A stretch of 64,000 nucleotides of DNA from Calamus simplicifolius (Eukaryota > Streptophyta > Magnoliopsida > Arecales > Arecaceae), in the NCBI GenBank assembly GCA_900491605.1, contig UESW01005009.1:183602-247601 (forward strand). The letters are read 5' to 3'. The notes beneath the pieces are model-generated. The model made no database searches. It saw only the letters and a list, made by a program, of their open reading frames with translations, and had not been told where the DNA came from. The translations under genes and the position numbers were made by a program. Of this stretch, positions 1-11,689 are shown piece by piece. How positions within the stretch are numbered: position 1 is the stretch's first letter; the number at the start of each line of letters is the position of its first letter.

Positions 1-1307
1 TTAGATCACGTCTGATGCAATGACTCTTAGAACAACATATTTTTAAAAAAAATTCCAAACATTATCACACCCGGCGAGGTTAATGCAGAGTCTTTTTTTC
101 TTCACCTATGTGTGGCACTTGAATTCCTCCCAAGTCAGCCTACTTCTAGCATCGTGCCTTTTGGTACTCTTAGCAGTCTATGGCACTCTCAGAATATAGG
201 TAGTTGAGTCAAATGCACCAAGGGACTACCAATAGCCTTCCTTAATGGTGCGCCCCCGATATCCCTACCAAACACCTATTGGATCAAATTGTCCGAGGTA
301 CTACATGTATCCTCCCCTTTGGACTATCCCTTAGACGAATACAATAGAAACCAAGAACGCCCAATCAAAACATGTATATATACCGTATATATGTTCATAA
401 ACAAACACCAAGAGATGCAAGAAAATATAGTTTTCTGTATCAAAATTAACATCTTAAATGTCGTACATATTAGAAATTTAATTCCAAATGATTCCTAATC
501 ATGTTTGCATCAAAACATCTCAATAAAAAATTTATTAAATCATAGTTCCATATAATGATATATATATATATAGTAGTATGTATGTTATGCAGTAAATAAA
601 CACAATCAAACAAGCTCAGAACAAGCAAGACAGAGGTAAAAGGGCTATGATACCAACTGATAGAGTTTAATGAAGATTTAAACATGCTTACATGTTAAAA
701 TATATAAACAAGCAAAAGCAAAATCGGATTGAAATTTACCTTCCGCCATTGTCATTAACACTTACTCTCCGATTTGATTGTGTTTGATTTTGGAAAGTAC
801 TTCTAAACTTTCTCTTCTATCAATAATGGTGCATTTTAAAAGAAAAATGGAAGAGTAGGCTTAGGGGACCAACCGAAGCAAACTGCTTATTTATTTTACA
901 CTATCTATCAAAAAGCAAAATCATGGGCTAAAACCTTGGTTAAATTGAGAAATTAGTTTTTCAAATCATGCGCTAAAATTGAGTTTCCCAAATTATACAC
1001 TAAAATCGGGTTTTTCAAATCATGTACGTGCTAATTATAATTTATATCTCTGATTTTATGAAATATCATGAATCATATTTTATATTTGGTTGTAATCGAT
1101 ATTAATGAAAATATCCAACATATTGATCCTCTCATTCTTCCCACTCTTGGGCTACTCAAGAATAAACTGCATGGTAGTTCACCAATTGAGATACAGCCTT
1201 GACTTGTACCTATGTTTCTTTGGGACTCAAACTTGAATATTTTCTTCTCATCCAAACTTTGGAGGAAGATTTAGGGAAACTTAAAATAGAGTTCTTTTAT
1301 TTGACTA
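1..1307 (-). mobile_element. Probable internal region and LTR of a non-autonomous Copia-type element
   Basis: No convincing protein-coding frame is visible here. On the minus strand a tRNA-iMet-like primer-binding site (644-655) sits next to a TG-starting segment at 658. This suggests an LTR occupying 658 up to an unknown point and an untranslated internal region at 1-643. The LINE insertion at 1308-1320 interrupts the right side. The second LTR lies outside the window or is missing, so the element type is an inference. Confidence 0.35.
644..655 (-). other. Primer-binding-site-like sequence (tRNA-iMet type)
   Basis: The minus strand reads TGGTATCATAGC, one base different from the usual plant Copia site TGGTATCAGAGC. 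It lies two bases from a TG that could be the end of an LTR. The same spacing is seen for the certain site at 13287-13298. Confidence 0.5.
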
Positions 1308-1319
1308 TCATTTTATATC
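1308..1319. repeat. Left target-site duplication of the LINE
   Basis: TCATTTTATATC is present here and again at 27445-27456. It lies directly against the poly-T (minus-strand poly-A) end of the LINE at 1320-1327. The matching copy abuts the LINE 5' end, as expected for target-primed reverse transcription. Confidence 0.8.
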
Positions 1320-1399
1320 ATTTTTTTGGTACAGACGGGCGATCACACAACCCTAGTGCGAGAACAACCCATAATATCAAATAAAAGATACATCAAGAG

Positions 1400-2488
1400 G
1401 GAGGATGGAATCATATCACCCTAGACCCAAATCCAATCAGCAGAATGTTGGACAACATAGGAGGCAACTCAGTCAACCGTATAGTTAGCCTCCTGGTAGA
1501 CATATCGGACAATGGTAATTGTTGAGTCCCACAAAAGCTGCCAAATATTCCGAAGGAGCGGGTGGGCATCATCTAGCTCCGACCTGTCCTGAATCTAACC
1601 AATGACTATGGTGGAGTCCCCCTCGATAAGGATTCTCTAAGATCACAGCTATCGAATCGTCCTAATAATGCTGGACCATGTTGCTTTAAGCTCAGCTTTC
1701 GAAATAGATCAGTCCTTAAAGAAGGCCTCGCCGACTGCCAATAGTCTTCCATCGTTGGTTCGAATAACATACCCTACACTATCATCAGTACTGTAGATGC
1801 TGCTATCAAAGTTTACCTTAACAAACCCCATAAGGGGCTCCCAGAAAATAGAAATCACCCTATGGGCCGCTGCCGGAGCAGCATGAGAGACCTAGTATCC
1901 TAGGAAAGTTGGAGGATTGACAGTATCAAATTTTAGGTACTCCGTCGCCAAGCATCTGGCTCTCAGAAGAATCCGAAGGATTGGGATAACCTCTGTCTCA
2001 AAGGTCATCGCATTCCTAGCCAACTAGATCTGATAGGCAATATAGGTAACAAGACAGGCCTCGCATGTCAAACTCTGGTAGAGGAACCAGAGGAAGGAGT
2101 ACATGCAATCATCATCATCAGCCTCCCAAGGCCATCTTCCAGTAAGCCTCCAAATCTCCCTCGCCCTAGGGCAACGCATGATAGCATGCTTAGTCGTCTC
2201 ATCATGAACCCCATAAATTGGGCAAGATCCGACAACGTCCATGCCTCTCTGACTAAGGAGAGCTGTCATAGGGAGATGATCCCAAGCCATTTTCCAAAGG
2301 AAGAGCTGCACTCTCGAATGGATAGGGAGTCTCCATATCCATGCTACTATAAATGTGGTAGCCGAAGGTCCCCTGCAAAGAGTGTAGAGGGAGCTCGATG
2401 GAGCCTTGGGGTAGCAGGTAGAGCTCCAAACCCTAAGGTCGCTCCCTCGGTAAAGTGGAATCGGGATAGCGAGGATCCTGGATACCAA
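1400..2488 (-). pseudogene. LINE ORF2 C-terminal part: zf-RVT and RNase H
   Basis: The open stretch 2024-2488 has the zf-RVT (PF13966) pattern seen downstream of plant LINE reverse transcriptases: a run like HSRVQLFLWKMAWDHLPM, then LLSQRG, CP and a KHAIMRCPRAREIW segment. Farther on (about 1400-2000) are decayed RNase H features ending in an E-A-N-x-x-V-D-x-V-A motif near 1480, typical of the last helix of LINE RNase H. Stops interrupt this part, including one inside that motif. The segment continues the reverse transcriptase at 2640-4476 and is followed by the A-tract at 1321-1327. Confidence 0.75.
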
Positions 2489-2639
2489 CTAGGGTCCAAA
2501 CATCGTGAAAAGATCTTGAATTCACCAGGTCGTGCCATCATCCATCAGATCACTGACCCAGAGATTTTCAGCAGCATCCACATCAATAAAGGTCGGCCAC
2601 CTAGAAAAAGGGAGCGATGAGATCTAAGCATCCTGACAA

Positions 2640-4476
2640 ACATCAATTATGGTCATATTCCCAACCATGCATCTAACATGGGCCATAGCAATAGGGGCTC
2701 GAGCGCAGATTCCTTCCAGTTGAAAGAGCAACCTTTGATCGATTGAATTAGAGCCCCCTGACTCCAATCACCATAGTAGGCCCTCATCATTCTGCTCCAT
2801 AGGCAACTGGGCTGGAGGAGATATCTAGCAGCATGTTTAACGATCAATGCTTTCCTCCTAGTCAAAAGGGACTGGATTCCTAGACCTCCTTCTCTAGTGG
2901 GCCGGTAGATAGTTTTTTAGTCCAAGAGGTGTACACCATGGCCATCCTGCTGGGCCTCCATAGGAAATTTTGGAAAGTATGTTCCAGCTCCCTCAGACAA
3001 GATATAGGAACCACAGTGTTAGCTAGAAGGAAGATAAGAATGAAGGTGAGCACGAACCTAATAAAAGTGACTCTACCCATCATGGAGAGGGTAGTAGCCT
3101 GATATCCCTCAAGTCGATCACGGACCCGTTGCACCATTGGCCTAACCTCTTGCTTTTGAAAACGACCGTCAGTCATAGGGACGCCAAGATAGGTTAGGAT
3201 CCTCTGCTGCTCTGAGATCCTTAGGCTGGTCAGGATTTCCAATTTTGTTTGGGTTTTGTTTTGAGGCTAAGGATGATAGAAGATTTATGTAGATTGACAA
3301 GTTGGCCAGACTCGCAGCAATAGGATTTCACGACATGAGCAAAGAATTTGGCATTCTAGGTCGAGGCTTATCGATAAGAGATAATCATCTGCAAACAGGA
3401 GGTGAGAGAGCACCTAGGCTCTAGAGGCGGCATGATAAGGCTCTAGACGTGATCGTTGGACCACATCTCCCAGAGCTCAAGAAAGAACATTAGAACATAA
3501 TATGAACAAGTAGGGAGATAGAGGGCACCCTTAACATAGGTTGATCATTGAAGAAAAATAGTTTGTCGTAGTGCCATTCATCAGGATGGCAAAGGAAGGC
3601 CCCTCCACATAGTCCATGATCCACATGATCTAGCTATCAGAGAAGCCAAACTCATGAAGGGTTTCGCCTAATGAAATGCCAACACATCTGATCATAAGCC
3701 CACTCCATATCAAGCTTAATAGCCATAAGACTTCCTCGAGATGGAGTTCACCTTAGGTCATGCAAAAATTCCTAAGCAAGGAGGACATTGTCAGTAATGT
3801 CGTGTCCCCTGACAAATGCTCCTTGTTTAGGGCTAATAAGACAAGGTATCGTCTTCTGAAGTCGGTGAACTAAAACCTTTGCACAAACTTTATATATGGT
3901 GGTACAGGGGCTGATCGGCCTGAAATGGCTAGGAGAAAAGGCATTGGATCTTTTAGGGATAAGAGTGATGCCAGATTGGAAAGCCATCTGAACAGCCTCG
4001 ATGACCTCACCCCCAACAATAGATCAATATTGACTAAAGAAGAATGGAGGAAAGCCATCCGAATCGGATGCTTTATCCTCCCCTAATGATCAAAGAGCAT
4101 CGCGTACCTCCAGATAAGTGATGGAGCGGGTAAGAATAGAGTTCTTCTGATCAGTAACTCGGACTATAGGGCAAGGACACTGGGTAGGTGGGCCATCCTC
4201 TAGTATCAGGTTCCATCTGGATCTGAAGTACTGGTAGAGCTACTCGCTGATCTCCTCAGTATCAGTCAGTGAAGTGCCATCTTCCTCCCTCAACTCTCGG
4301 ATTCGATTGACTGACCTCCTAACCATGGTGGCTTGATGAAAGAATCTGGTGTTTCGGTCCCCTTCCTTAATCCACTAAACATGAGACTTAAAACGCCAAA
4401 GAGTCTTCTGTTGTCTTAGAACAAAGTGATGGGATGAGAGGCATTGACACAACCTCCCAATGTTAGCTTCCTGAAG
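2640..4476 (-). pseudogene. LINE ORF2 reverse transcriptase segment
   Basis: Minus-strand pieces in several frames carry the non-LTR reverse-transcriptase landmarks in order. Near 4340 is a GDRNTRFFHQA-like run. At 3772-3987 come FRPISPCTTIYKV and KQGAFVRGHDITDNVLLA. A GCPLSPYLFIL run lies near 3520, and the catalytic FADD box near 3390 (HLLFADDYLL). Thumb-region sequence with YLGVPMTDGRF is at 2880-3242. Many frameshifts and stops show that it is dead. The Copia at 4482 separates it from the endonuclease part at 14976 onward. Confidence 0.85.
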
Positions 4477-4481
4477 ACCCC
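4477..4481. repeat. Target-site duplication of Copia element 1 (left)
   Basis: ACCCC directly precedes the LTR start TGTAGG at 4482 and is repeated at 14976-14980, directly after the end of the other LTR. Five bases is the normal duplication length for Copia integrases. Confidence 0.85.
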
Positions 4482-6156
4482 TGTAGGCCCAGATGACAAC
4501 CCAAGAGGGGGGGGGGGGGGGTGAATTGGGTTCTTTAAAAAATTAGCCTTTTAAAATAGTTTGCTTAAGAAGAATGAAAGCAAATGCAATGTAAATACAA
4601 AGTGCAGTGAATAAAATAGAGATAGAGATAGAGTCAATGAAACCACGGCAAACACAAAGATTTTATAGTGGTTCGGTGTATCCAACACCTACGTCCACTC
4701 CCAAGATTCACTTGGGTTCACACTATAATCTTCCTTGATTACAGCCGAGTTGTTTTACAAGCTCACAACTCAAACTTGTTGTTTTCCGGGATCACAACGA
4801 ACCCAGCTGGTTTTCCGGGCTCACCAGCACAAAAACCCTAACACAAGCTATACCAAGCTTGTACCAAGGTAAGACTACCTCCACTAGTTCAATCCCCCAG
4901 ATTGAACTAGATACAAATAAGAAATAGTGTTTTTCAAGTACATAGCTCCTCAATGAGCAGATAATCAAATAAAAGAATAAAGTTTAGAAAAGCCTGATTT
5001 GTAGTTGGTTGGCTTTTGAGCTTTTCTTCTTTTCTTCTTCTCCTTGCTGGATTGAATCAAGCCTCAGCTCCGATTCTTCACAGTTGAAGCAGTTGAGAAG
5101 GTTTTGAGCTTTTTCTCCCTTTCTTTGAAAGTTGAAAATATTTGATTTGCTCTTGAATAGCTCTAGGATTTTCTTCTGAAGCTTCCTTGGATTGTTGAAC
5201 ATGAACACAGACGAAGCTTCCTTTGATTTCACACCTTTTCTTTCACTCTATTTTGAATCACGGATTTTTTCAAATGACGCTCTGTTTTTCCTCTTTTTTC
5301 TGAAAGATTTTTCTCTTTTGATTTGAATGTCTATCTCTTTTTTTTGATTTGAAAACGGCTTCTCTATTTATAGATTCTGCAAAAATATAGCCGTTAGAAA
5401 CAAAGAAAAATAGCCGTTAAAGAAAATTCTTACCGTTGACGCTGAGTTGGCATTCAGAAAAATCACGCCCAAATTTGTTGGAGTCGACTCCTGCTTTCAC
5501 GAGTCGGCTCGAGGACGTGATACCAAAAATAGAAATACTCAGAAAGTCAAAGGGTCGACTCATCAAAATAAGGTGTCGACTCCTGACAGTCGGGGTCGAC
5601 TCATGAAAAGTTAGGGTCGACTCGCGAAGTGCTCAGAAAAATACTCCTCTGGTGTCTGAGCGGAGTCGACTCACACAGTCATGGAGTCGGCTCGACAGAA
5701 TCGGGGGTCGACTCTTGAAATCACAGGGGTCGACTCATGAAATTCAGGAATCTCCGTATTCTGAGTGGAGTCGACTCTGAAACTCTAGAGTCGGCTCCGA
5801 ACGTATCAAAAATCAGAGAATTTTCTGATTGATTTGAAATTCGTTCCAGATTCATTTTAAATCAATTTTTTGACTTGAATATAATAAAATTGTCATTAGG
5901 AATCAATTCAAGAAATGTTCCAAAAACTCATTGATTGAAATATGAAGTATAAAAATTTCTTTTTGAAAGCTTAAACATGGAGCTTGAAGTTACTTTCAAA
6001 TTGATTAAAGTCATACTTAACATACTCATTGATTGTTCTAAATAAATTCATTCTTATGTAAATAAACTCATTGCATCTTTTAATATACTCATGGCTTTTG
6101 GTAATCATCAAAATCAATAAGATTGGGGCAGCAATTACTCAACAATCTCCCCAACA
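4482..6156 (-). repeat. 3' LTR of Copia element 1
   Basis: In plus-strand sense it starts TGTAGG and ends CCCCAACA. It has the same length as the partner at 13301-14975. Differences by eye are scattered substitutions, short indels and the length of a G-run near 4507. It includes the GAGTCGACTC-type site cluster at 5480-5800. The polypurine tract lies directly to its right, so this is the 3' LTR of a minus-strand element. Confidence 0.9.
5480..5800. repeat. Cluster of GAGTCGACTC / GAGTCGGCTC sites in the LTR
   Basis: About twelve close matches to the 10-mer RRGTCGRCTC occur in some 320 bp, several of them the perfect palindrome GAGTCGACTC. They are irregularly spaced and separated by unrelated sequence, so this is a site cluster, not a simple tandem repeat. 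The same cluster is in the partner LTR (14297-14620). A related one lies before the accessory ORF (8095-8290), and a diverged one is in the second Copia LTR (62160-62560). Its function is unknown; transcription-factor binding is a guess. Confidence 0.8.
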
Positions 6157-6169
6157 ATCTCCCCTTTTT
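6157..6169 (-). other. Polypurine tract of Copia element 1
   Basis: The minus strand reads AAAAAGGGGAGAT immediately before the 3' LTR. This is the expected plus-strand priming site, and the identical tract occurs at 62754-62766 beside the second Copia LTR. Confidence 0.85.
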
Positions 6170-6626
6170 GATGATGACAAAAACATTGAGAATATGCAAG
6201 ATTGATTAAAGAATTTATTTTATTTTCATAGTTAGGCTTAGGCTCCCCCTGAATGAGGTAGCTCCCCCTATAAAACTCAATTAAGTATCCCATTCATTCA
6301 ATTATTTAACTCATTCATTCAATCATTTTAATATCATTTGATTATTAATTAATTTCTCTATGCATATACAGTTATAAAACTCTCCCCCTTTTTGTTATCA
6401 CCAAAAAGGTAGAGAAGCATCAAACATAATCATTCATTCAATCAAGATAAGTTTTAACAAAATCTGAGATTCATTGATAATATGAAAAGTACATTCAAAC
6501 TGAGATTACATGACCATTCAAATAGACTTTTTATTACATCAAGTATCAAAATGTAAAACATAGTATGAACTTCATTACATTGTAAAGACTAAGCATCTAA
6601 TATATCAAAAGTGAGTCCTTACAATC
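6170..6626 (-). other. Untranslated region between accessory ORF and 3' LTR
   Basis: An AT-rich stretch with no credible frame. It corresponds in position and wording to 62767-63380 in the second Copia, so it is part of the element's 3' untranslated region. Confidence 0.6.
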
Positions 6627-7997
6627 CTAGTTAAGTGATCTATATATTTTCATTCCATCTGTTTGAATCTTGACATAATCCTTCAATCTTTCATCTACAA
6701 AAGTGCAAGCAGTCAATATTTTATCTTGGAGTTCAGCATTGCATTTTGCATATGTTTCACCATCTCCACAGACGTCTTTAAGTTCTTCAAATATATTCTT
6801 TAGGTCTCCACTTAAAGACTCAGATGAAGTGCTAAGAGTTGATTCTATCTTGGTGATCCGATCATCTAAAGAGTAAAGAGTTTCTTTGAGATTCATAAAC
6901 TTGTTTTCAAACTCTGATTTCAATTTATCTGCCTGATCATCAAGAAGACCTTTAAGCTGCCTTAACTGAAGTTCAGAGAAACCAACAGATGAAGATGATG
7001 ATGGCCGATCAACCATCGGAGCAGGGGAAGGGACAGGAGTAGAAACAGGAGAGCTCGAGGAATAGGCAAAGAATGTCTGACTGACGGTCCTGGTGCCTCA
7101 ATGTCCGCGGCTCTATCTTCCATCAAACCTTTCCTTTCCCATCTGCCATTTCTCTTCACAAAACCCATTCTATGTATAGTGGCCAAACTATAGAAATCGG
7201 TATGTCTTAAGTTCCTCATTGGCTCATTATCTGATATGACATCCCTTGGCTTTGAAATATTTTAGTAAGTATCATGCCGTAGGGTAAACTGGATTTTCTC
7301 TTACCTCCACAATCGGCAATGTACCATAAGATCATGCTTGGAAGATTAATGGGTTTACCAGTCACAATTGCATCCATTACAAATATATCTCTTTCAGACA
7401 CATAGTCAAACCTCCCAATTTTGGGGAAAGGATTCTACTACATATTGTGGAGAAGTCTCAATTCTAAGGACAATTGATTAGCAAGACCTCTTCAAAACCA
7501 ACAATCTCCTGTTAAGCAGTCTAGACAGAGCAGGGCTTCTATCTTCAGAAGAAAAAGTAGATGTACCCGATATTGGAAGATCCAACAACCTTGAAAGCAA
7601 ATCCACTGTCACTGAAATTTATTTCCTCTAATGAAGCTTACAAGACCATTGTCTCCTCTAGATAGATTCTTGTAAAATTCTTGACTAGAGCTGGGTAGGT
7701 AGGACAATCTAAAGAACAAATCTTTTCCCAACCCATTTCAATTAACTGCCTCCCCACTAGAAATCCTTCAGCTTCAAACAATTCAAAATCGACTTTCCTC
7801 CCGGTAGTTATCACTCTATCGGCAAGTCTATCTACCTGTGATGGAGCCGTAGAGGGAGAAGCACTAGGAGTCGAAGAAGATGAGGTTGAATCCAAGCTCG
7901 GTGAAGGCTCACGAGCGGGACGCCTCACGTCTTCCTCACCGCCCTTTTCCTCTTTACTCCGGCCGCACCAAGGTTAGATCCGAGTTTTAGGGGCCAT
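6627..7997 (-). pseudogene. Accessory ORF of the Copia (PF20167-like plant transposon protein with C-terminal coiled coil)
   Basis: This ORF lies between RNase H and the 3' LTR, where SIRE-type elements carry an extra or env-like gene. The likely start is the ATG at 7997, with a stop after seven codons. The N-terminal part is Ser/Pro rich. Next come a VDFELFEAEGFLVG run and YPALVKNF, then (7216-7401) VTGKPINLPSMILWYIAD and LPYGMILTKIF. This matches what is known of the 'putative plant transposon protein' domain. The C-terminal part (6627-7016) looks like a coiled coil (QLKGLLDDQADKLKSEFENK) and ends in a YAKCNAELQDKI motif also found in the second Copia. No signal peptide or membrane segment is evident. 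Stops and frameshifts break it. The domain assignment is from memory of the family. Confidence 0.65.
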
Positions 7998-8094
7998 TGA
8001 TCTATTGAAGGGTTAATTAGGGATTTCTGAGGATTTGGAAGGTCAGGAAATATTTTGGAGAGAGTATTTGGATGAATCGAGACGATAGAAATGA

Positions 8095-8290
8095 GCGGCG
8101 AGTCGACTCTGCCCTAGATAAATCGACCTGGGACCACTTCGAGTCGGCTCCCGCAAAGAGAGGGGTCGACTCCGGTAGTCACAGAAAACTGTCCCGAAGT
8201 GGAGTCGACTCGCGCAGAGAAGGGGTCGACTCTAGAGTTTCAGTAGAAACATGGAGTCGACTCCGATACTCACCGAGTCGGCTCCGAGAC
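8095..8290. repeat. Second GAGTCGACTC-type cluster, just upstream of the accessory ORF
   Basis: Seven matches to the same 10-mer occur within about 200 bp, including perfect GAGTCGACTC near 8100, 8201 and 8254. On the minus strand it lies 100-300 bp before the accessory-ORF start at 7997 and after the end of RNase H near 8470. It resembles the LTR cluster in motif but not in the sequence between motifs. Confidence 0.75.
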
Positions 8291-8469
8291 CATTTCAGAG
8301 CAAAAAACATAAAGTTTTAGATAATCTGAAATGTGTCCGGATATTGATCATAAAAATTGATAAAATAATCATTGAATTTTAGTAGATCAATTAGATGTGA
8401 ATTCTAGATAAGATTTCCTTAAAGATCAAGGATTTGAAAGAATTTTAGATAAAATTTCCTTAGGGGTTT

Positions 8470-10041
8470 CAAATTCATCTAATGGATCACAAATCCCTAA
8501 CTCTCCTCTAAGATAACAGAATCTTTCTTCACTCAAGGGTTTTGTAAATATGTCAGCTAATTGATCTTCAGTATTAACATAATCAAGACATATTTCATTA
8601 TTGGCTACATGTTCTCTTATAAAATGATATCTAATTTCTATGTGTTTGTTCTTGAATGTTGAATTGGATTTTTTGTTAGATTAATTGCACTTGTGTTATC
8701 ACATTTATAGGGTGTCTTATCAAGTGTGATACCATAGTCTTCAAGTTGTCGCTTAATCCATAGGATTTGAGCACAGCAACTTCCAGCTGCAACATATTCA
8801 GCTTCAGTAGTTGATAATGCAACTGAATTTTGCTTTTTGCTAAACCATGAGATTAAGTTACTTCCTAAGAATTGGCATGCACCACTTGTGCTTTTTCTAT
8901 CTAACTTACATCCAGCATAATCAGAATCAGTGTATGCAATTAAGTTTAATGTTGAGTCTCTAGAATACCATAAACCTACATTTTTTGTTCCACTTAAGTA
9001 TCTTAGTATTCTTTTAACAGCAATTAAATGTGATTCTTTAGGTTCAGACTGAAATCTAGCACATAAGCAAACAGCAAACATTATGTCTGGTCTACTTGCA
9101 GTTAAGTAAAGTAAGGGATCCGATTATACCTCGATAATATTTTTGATCAACCTTCTTACCTTCTTCATCTTTGTCCAGCTTGCATGAAGGACTCATTGGA
9201 GTTCCGAGGGGTTTGATTGATTCCATACCAAACTTCTTTAGAATTTCTCTTGTGTACTTTGTTTGGTTGATAAAGATTCCCTCTTTGCTTTGTTTGATTT
9301 GGAGTCCAAGGAAGAAATTGAGTTCTCCCATCATGCTCATTTCAAATTCTCCCTGCATCAACTTAGCAAATTCTTGACATAGAGATTGTTAGTAGCACCA
9401 AAAATAATGTCATCAATATATATTTGAACTACTAATAAATCTTTACCTTTTCTTTTCAAAAATAATGTTTTATCAACATTTCCTCTTGTAAAATCATTTT
9501 CAATTAAGAATTTACTTAATCTATCATACCAAGCTCTAGGTGCTTGTTTCAAACCATATAAAGCTTTGTGCAATTTAAAAACGTGATTTGAAAATTCATG
9601 ATCTTCAAAACCTGGTGGTTGTTCTACATATACTCTTCATTTATAAATCCATTTAAAAATGCACTTTTTACATCCATTTGAAATAAGTTAAAATTCATGT
9701 GACATGCAAATGCAAGTAATAGTCTAATGGCTTCTAATCTAGCTACTGGTGCAAAGGTTTCATCAAAATCAATACCTTCTTCTTGATTATATCCTTTTGC
9801 AACTAATCTAGCTTTGTTTCTAATTACTATGCCATTTTCATCTAGTTTATTTCTAAATCCATTTTGATCCTATAACAGAATGATTTTTAGGTCTTTCAAC
9901 TAAAGTCCATACATTATTTCTAGTAAATTGATTTAATTCTTCTTGCATTGCTAACATCCAATTATTATCTTTTTCAGCTTCTTCAATAGTTTTAGGTTCA
10001 ATTTGTGATACAAATGCAAGATGATTACTAATATTTCTCAT
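8470..10041 (-). pseudogene. Copia reverse transcriptase and RNase H
   Basis: Reading on the minus strand, the RVT_2 domain begins near 10041 (EAEKDNNWMLAMQEELNQF), passes a degraded stretch at 9600-9850, then shows KALYGLKQAPRAWYDRL (9573 onward) and the catalytic YIDDIIFGAT box near 9410. The connection (YLSGTKNVGLWY) and Copia RNase H (AYTDSDYAG, SLSTTEAEYVAA-type, DNTSAINLTKNP) follow at 8638-9081. It ends near 8470 after an LADIFTKPL motif in another frame. A one-base C insertion near 9120 and other frameshifts at about 8670 and 9610 break it. Normally this copies the element RNA inside virus-like particles. Confidence 0.9.
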
Positions 10042-11600
10042 AGATGATCTAGTTTATTCCTTGAGATGGATCACCTATAATCAATTCCTTAGGGTGACTA
10101 TAAGCATATCTCCAATCTCTTGGAAGATCTATATCATTATGATTAGTATTAGTATCATCATCCTTAGGTGAATCATTATCTTTAGCGTCTTGCTCATGAT
10201 CTGAAGATACATCAATATTTAAGTTTTTCAAGATCTTTTCAATTATGTTTGTATCTTCCTCATCATCAATCTTTTCAGAACGAGTTGCTAAAGATTCATC
10301 AAAAACTACATGAATGGATTCTTCAACAACTAAAGTTTTCTTGTTAAATACTCTATATGCTTTACTAGTTGTTGAATATCCTAAGAATATTCCTTCATCA
10401 GATTTAGCATCAAATTTGCCTAAATTTTTTACCATTATTGTGAACAAACATTTACAACCAAATGCATGAAAATATTTAATGTTGGGTTTTCTATCATGCC
10501 ATAATTCATAAGGTGTTTTCTTTAAAATAGGTCTTATTAAAGCTCTATTTAAGATGTAACATGCTGTGTTAATAGCTTCCGCCCAAAAGTATTTTGGGAG
10601 TTACTTTCACATAGCATGGTACGGGCCATGTCTTCTAGAGTCCTATTTTTCCTTTCAACTACTCCATTTTGTTGTGGGGTCCTAGGTGCAGAAAAATTAT
10701 GATTAATACCATTTTCATTGCAAAAACTTTCAAATAAATGATTTTCAAATTCAGTTCCATGATCACTTCTTAGAGACACTATGGTAGTGTTTTTCTCATT
10801 TGTGACTTTCTTGAAGAATTTCAGGAATATCGAGAAAGTCTCATCTTTGTGAGCTAAAAACATTACCCAAGTGAATCTAGAGTAATCATCTACTATCACA
10901 AGACCATATTTCTTTCCTCCTAGACTTGTGGTTCTAGTTGGTCCAAAAAGGTCCATGTGAAGTAGCTCTAATGGCCTAGAAGTTGAAACAACATTTTTAG
11001 ATTTAAAAGAACTTCTCGTTTGTTTTCCAAACTGACATGCATCACATATTTTGTTGTTTTCAAAATCTATTTAGGTAGACCTTTTACTAAATCCATTCTA
11101 ATTAGTTTTGAAATAGGTGTGTGCTTGCATGACCTAATCTTCGATGCCACAACCAACCAATCTCATTCATATTAGCATTATTAGCAACTAAGCAATGATT
11201 ATTAGTAGACAAATTGTCTAAGTCAATCAAGTATACATTGCCATTTCTATTTCCATTAAAAATAATGCTATCAATGGTATTAGCTACTGTGCATATAGAA
11301 GATTCAAATGATACTTTAAAACCTTTGTCACATAATTGGCTTATACTAATTAAGTTATGCTTTAAACCATCAACATAAAGTACATTTTCAATATATATGG
11401 AGGAGTTATTTGAATTTACCAAACCCCAAGATTTGGCCTTTGCCATTGTCGCCAAATGTAACAACTCCTCCTTTCTTTTCTTCAAGGGTGATGAATTCTT
11501 CTTTGTCACCCGTCATATGTCTTGAGCAGCCACTATCAAGATACCACTTTTTCTTTGATCTCTTGGCCACAAGACATTCCTGCAATGAAATCAAACTTTA
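10042..11600 (-). pseudogene. Copia protease, GAG-pre-integrase and integrase
   Basis: At 11406-11594 the minus strand shows the aspartic-protease site WYLDSGCSRHMTG. At 11102-11509 is the pre-integrase zinc-binding region (HNLISISQLCDKG, then WLWHRRLGHAS). At 10549-10956 is the integrase core, with Asp in VDDYSRFTWV, Asp in SDHGTEFEN and Glu in PQQNGVVERKNRTL, forming the DDE triad. The C-terminal stretch at 10049-10447 has GIFLGYSTTSKAYRVFN. The segment lies between gag and reverse transcriptase, the Copia order. It is broken into several frames, including around 10960-11100. Confidence 0.9.
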
Positions 11601-11689
11601 TGTTTAGGTACCAAGCTTTCTTGGGTCCTTCATGGTTAGTAGCAATAAATATTGTTCCTTTCGGAACCCATATTTTCTTTCCTTTAATT

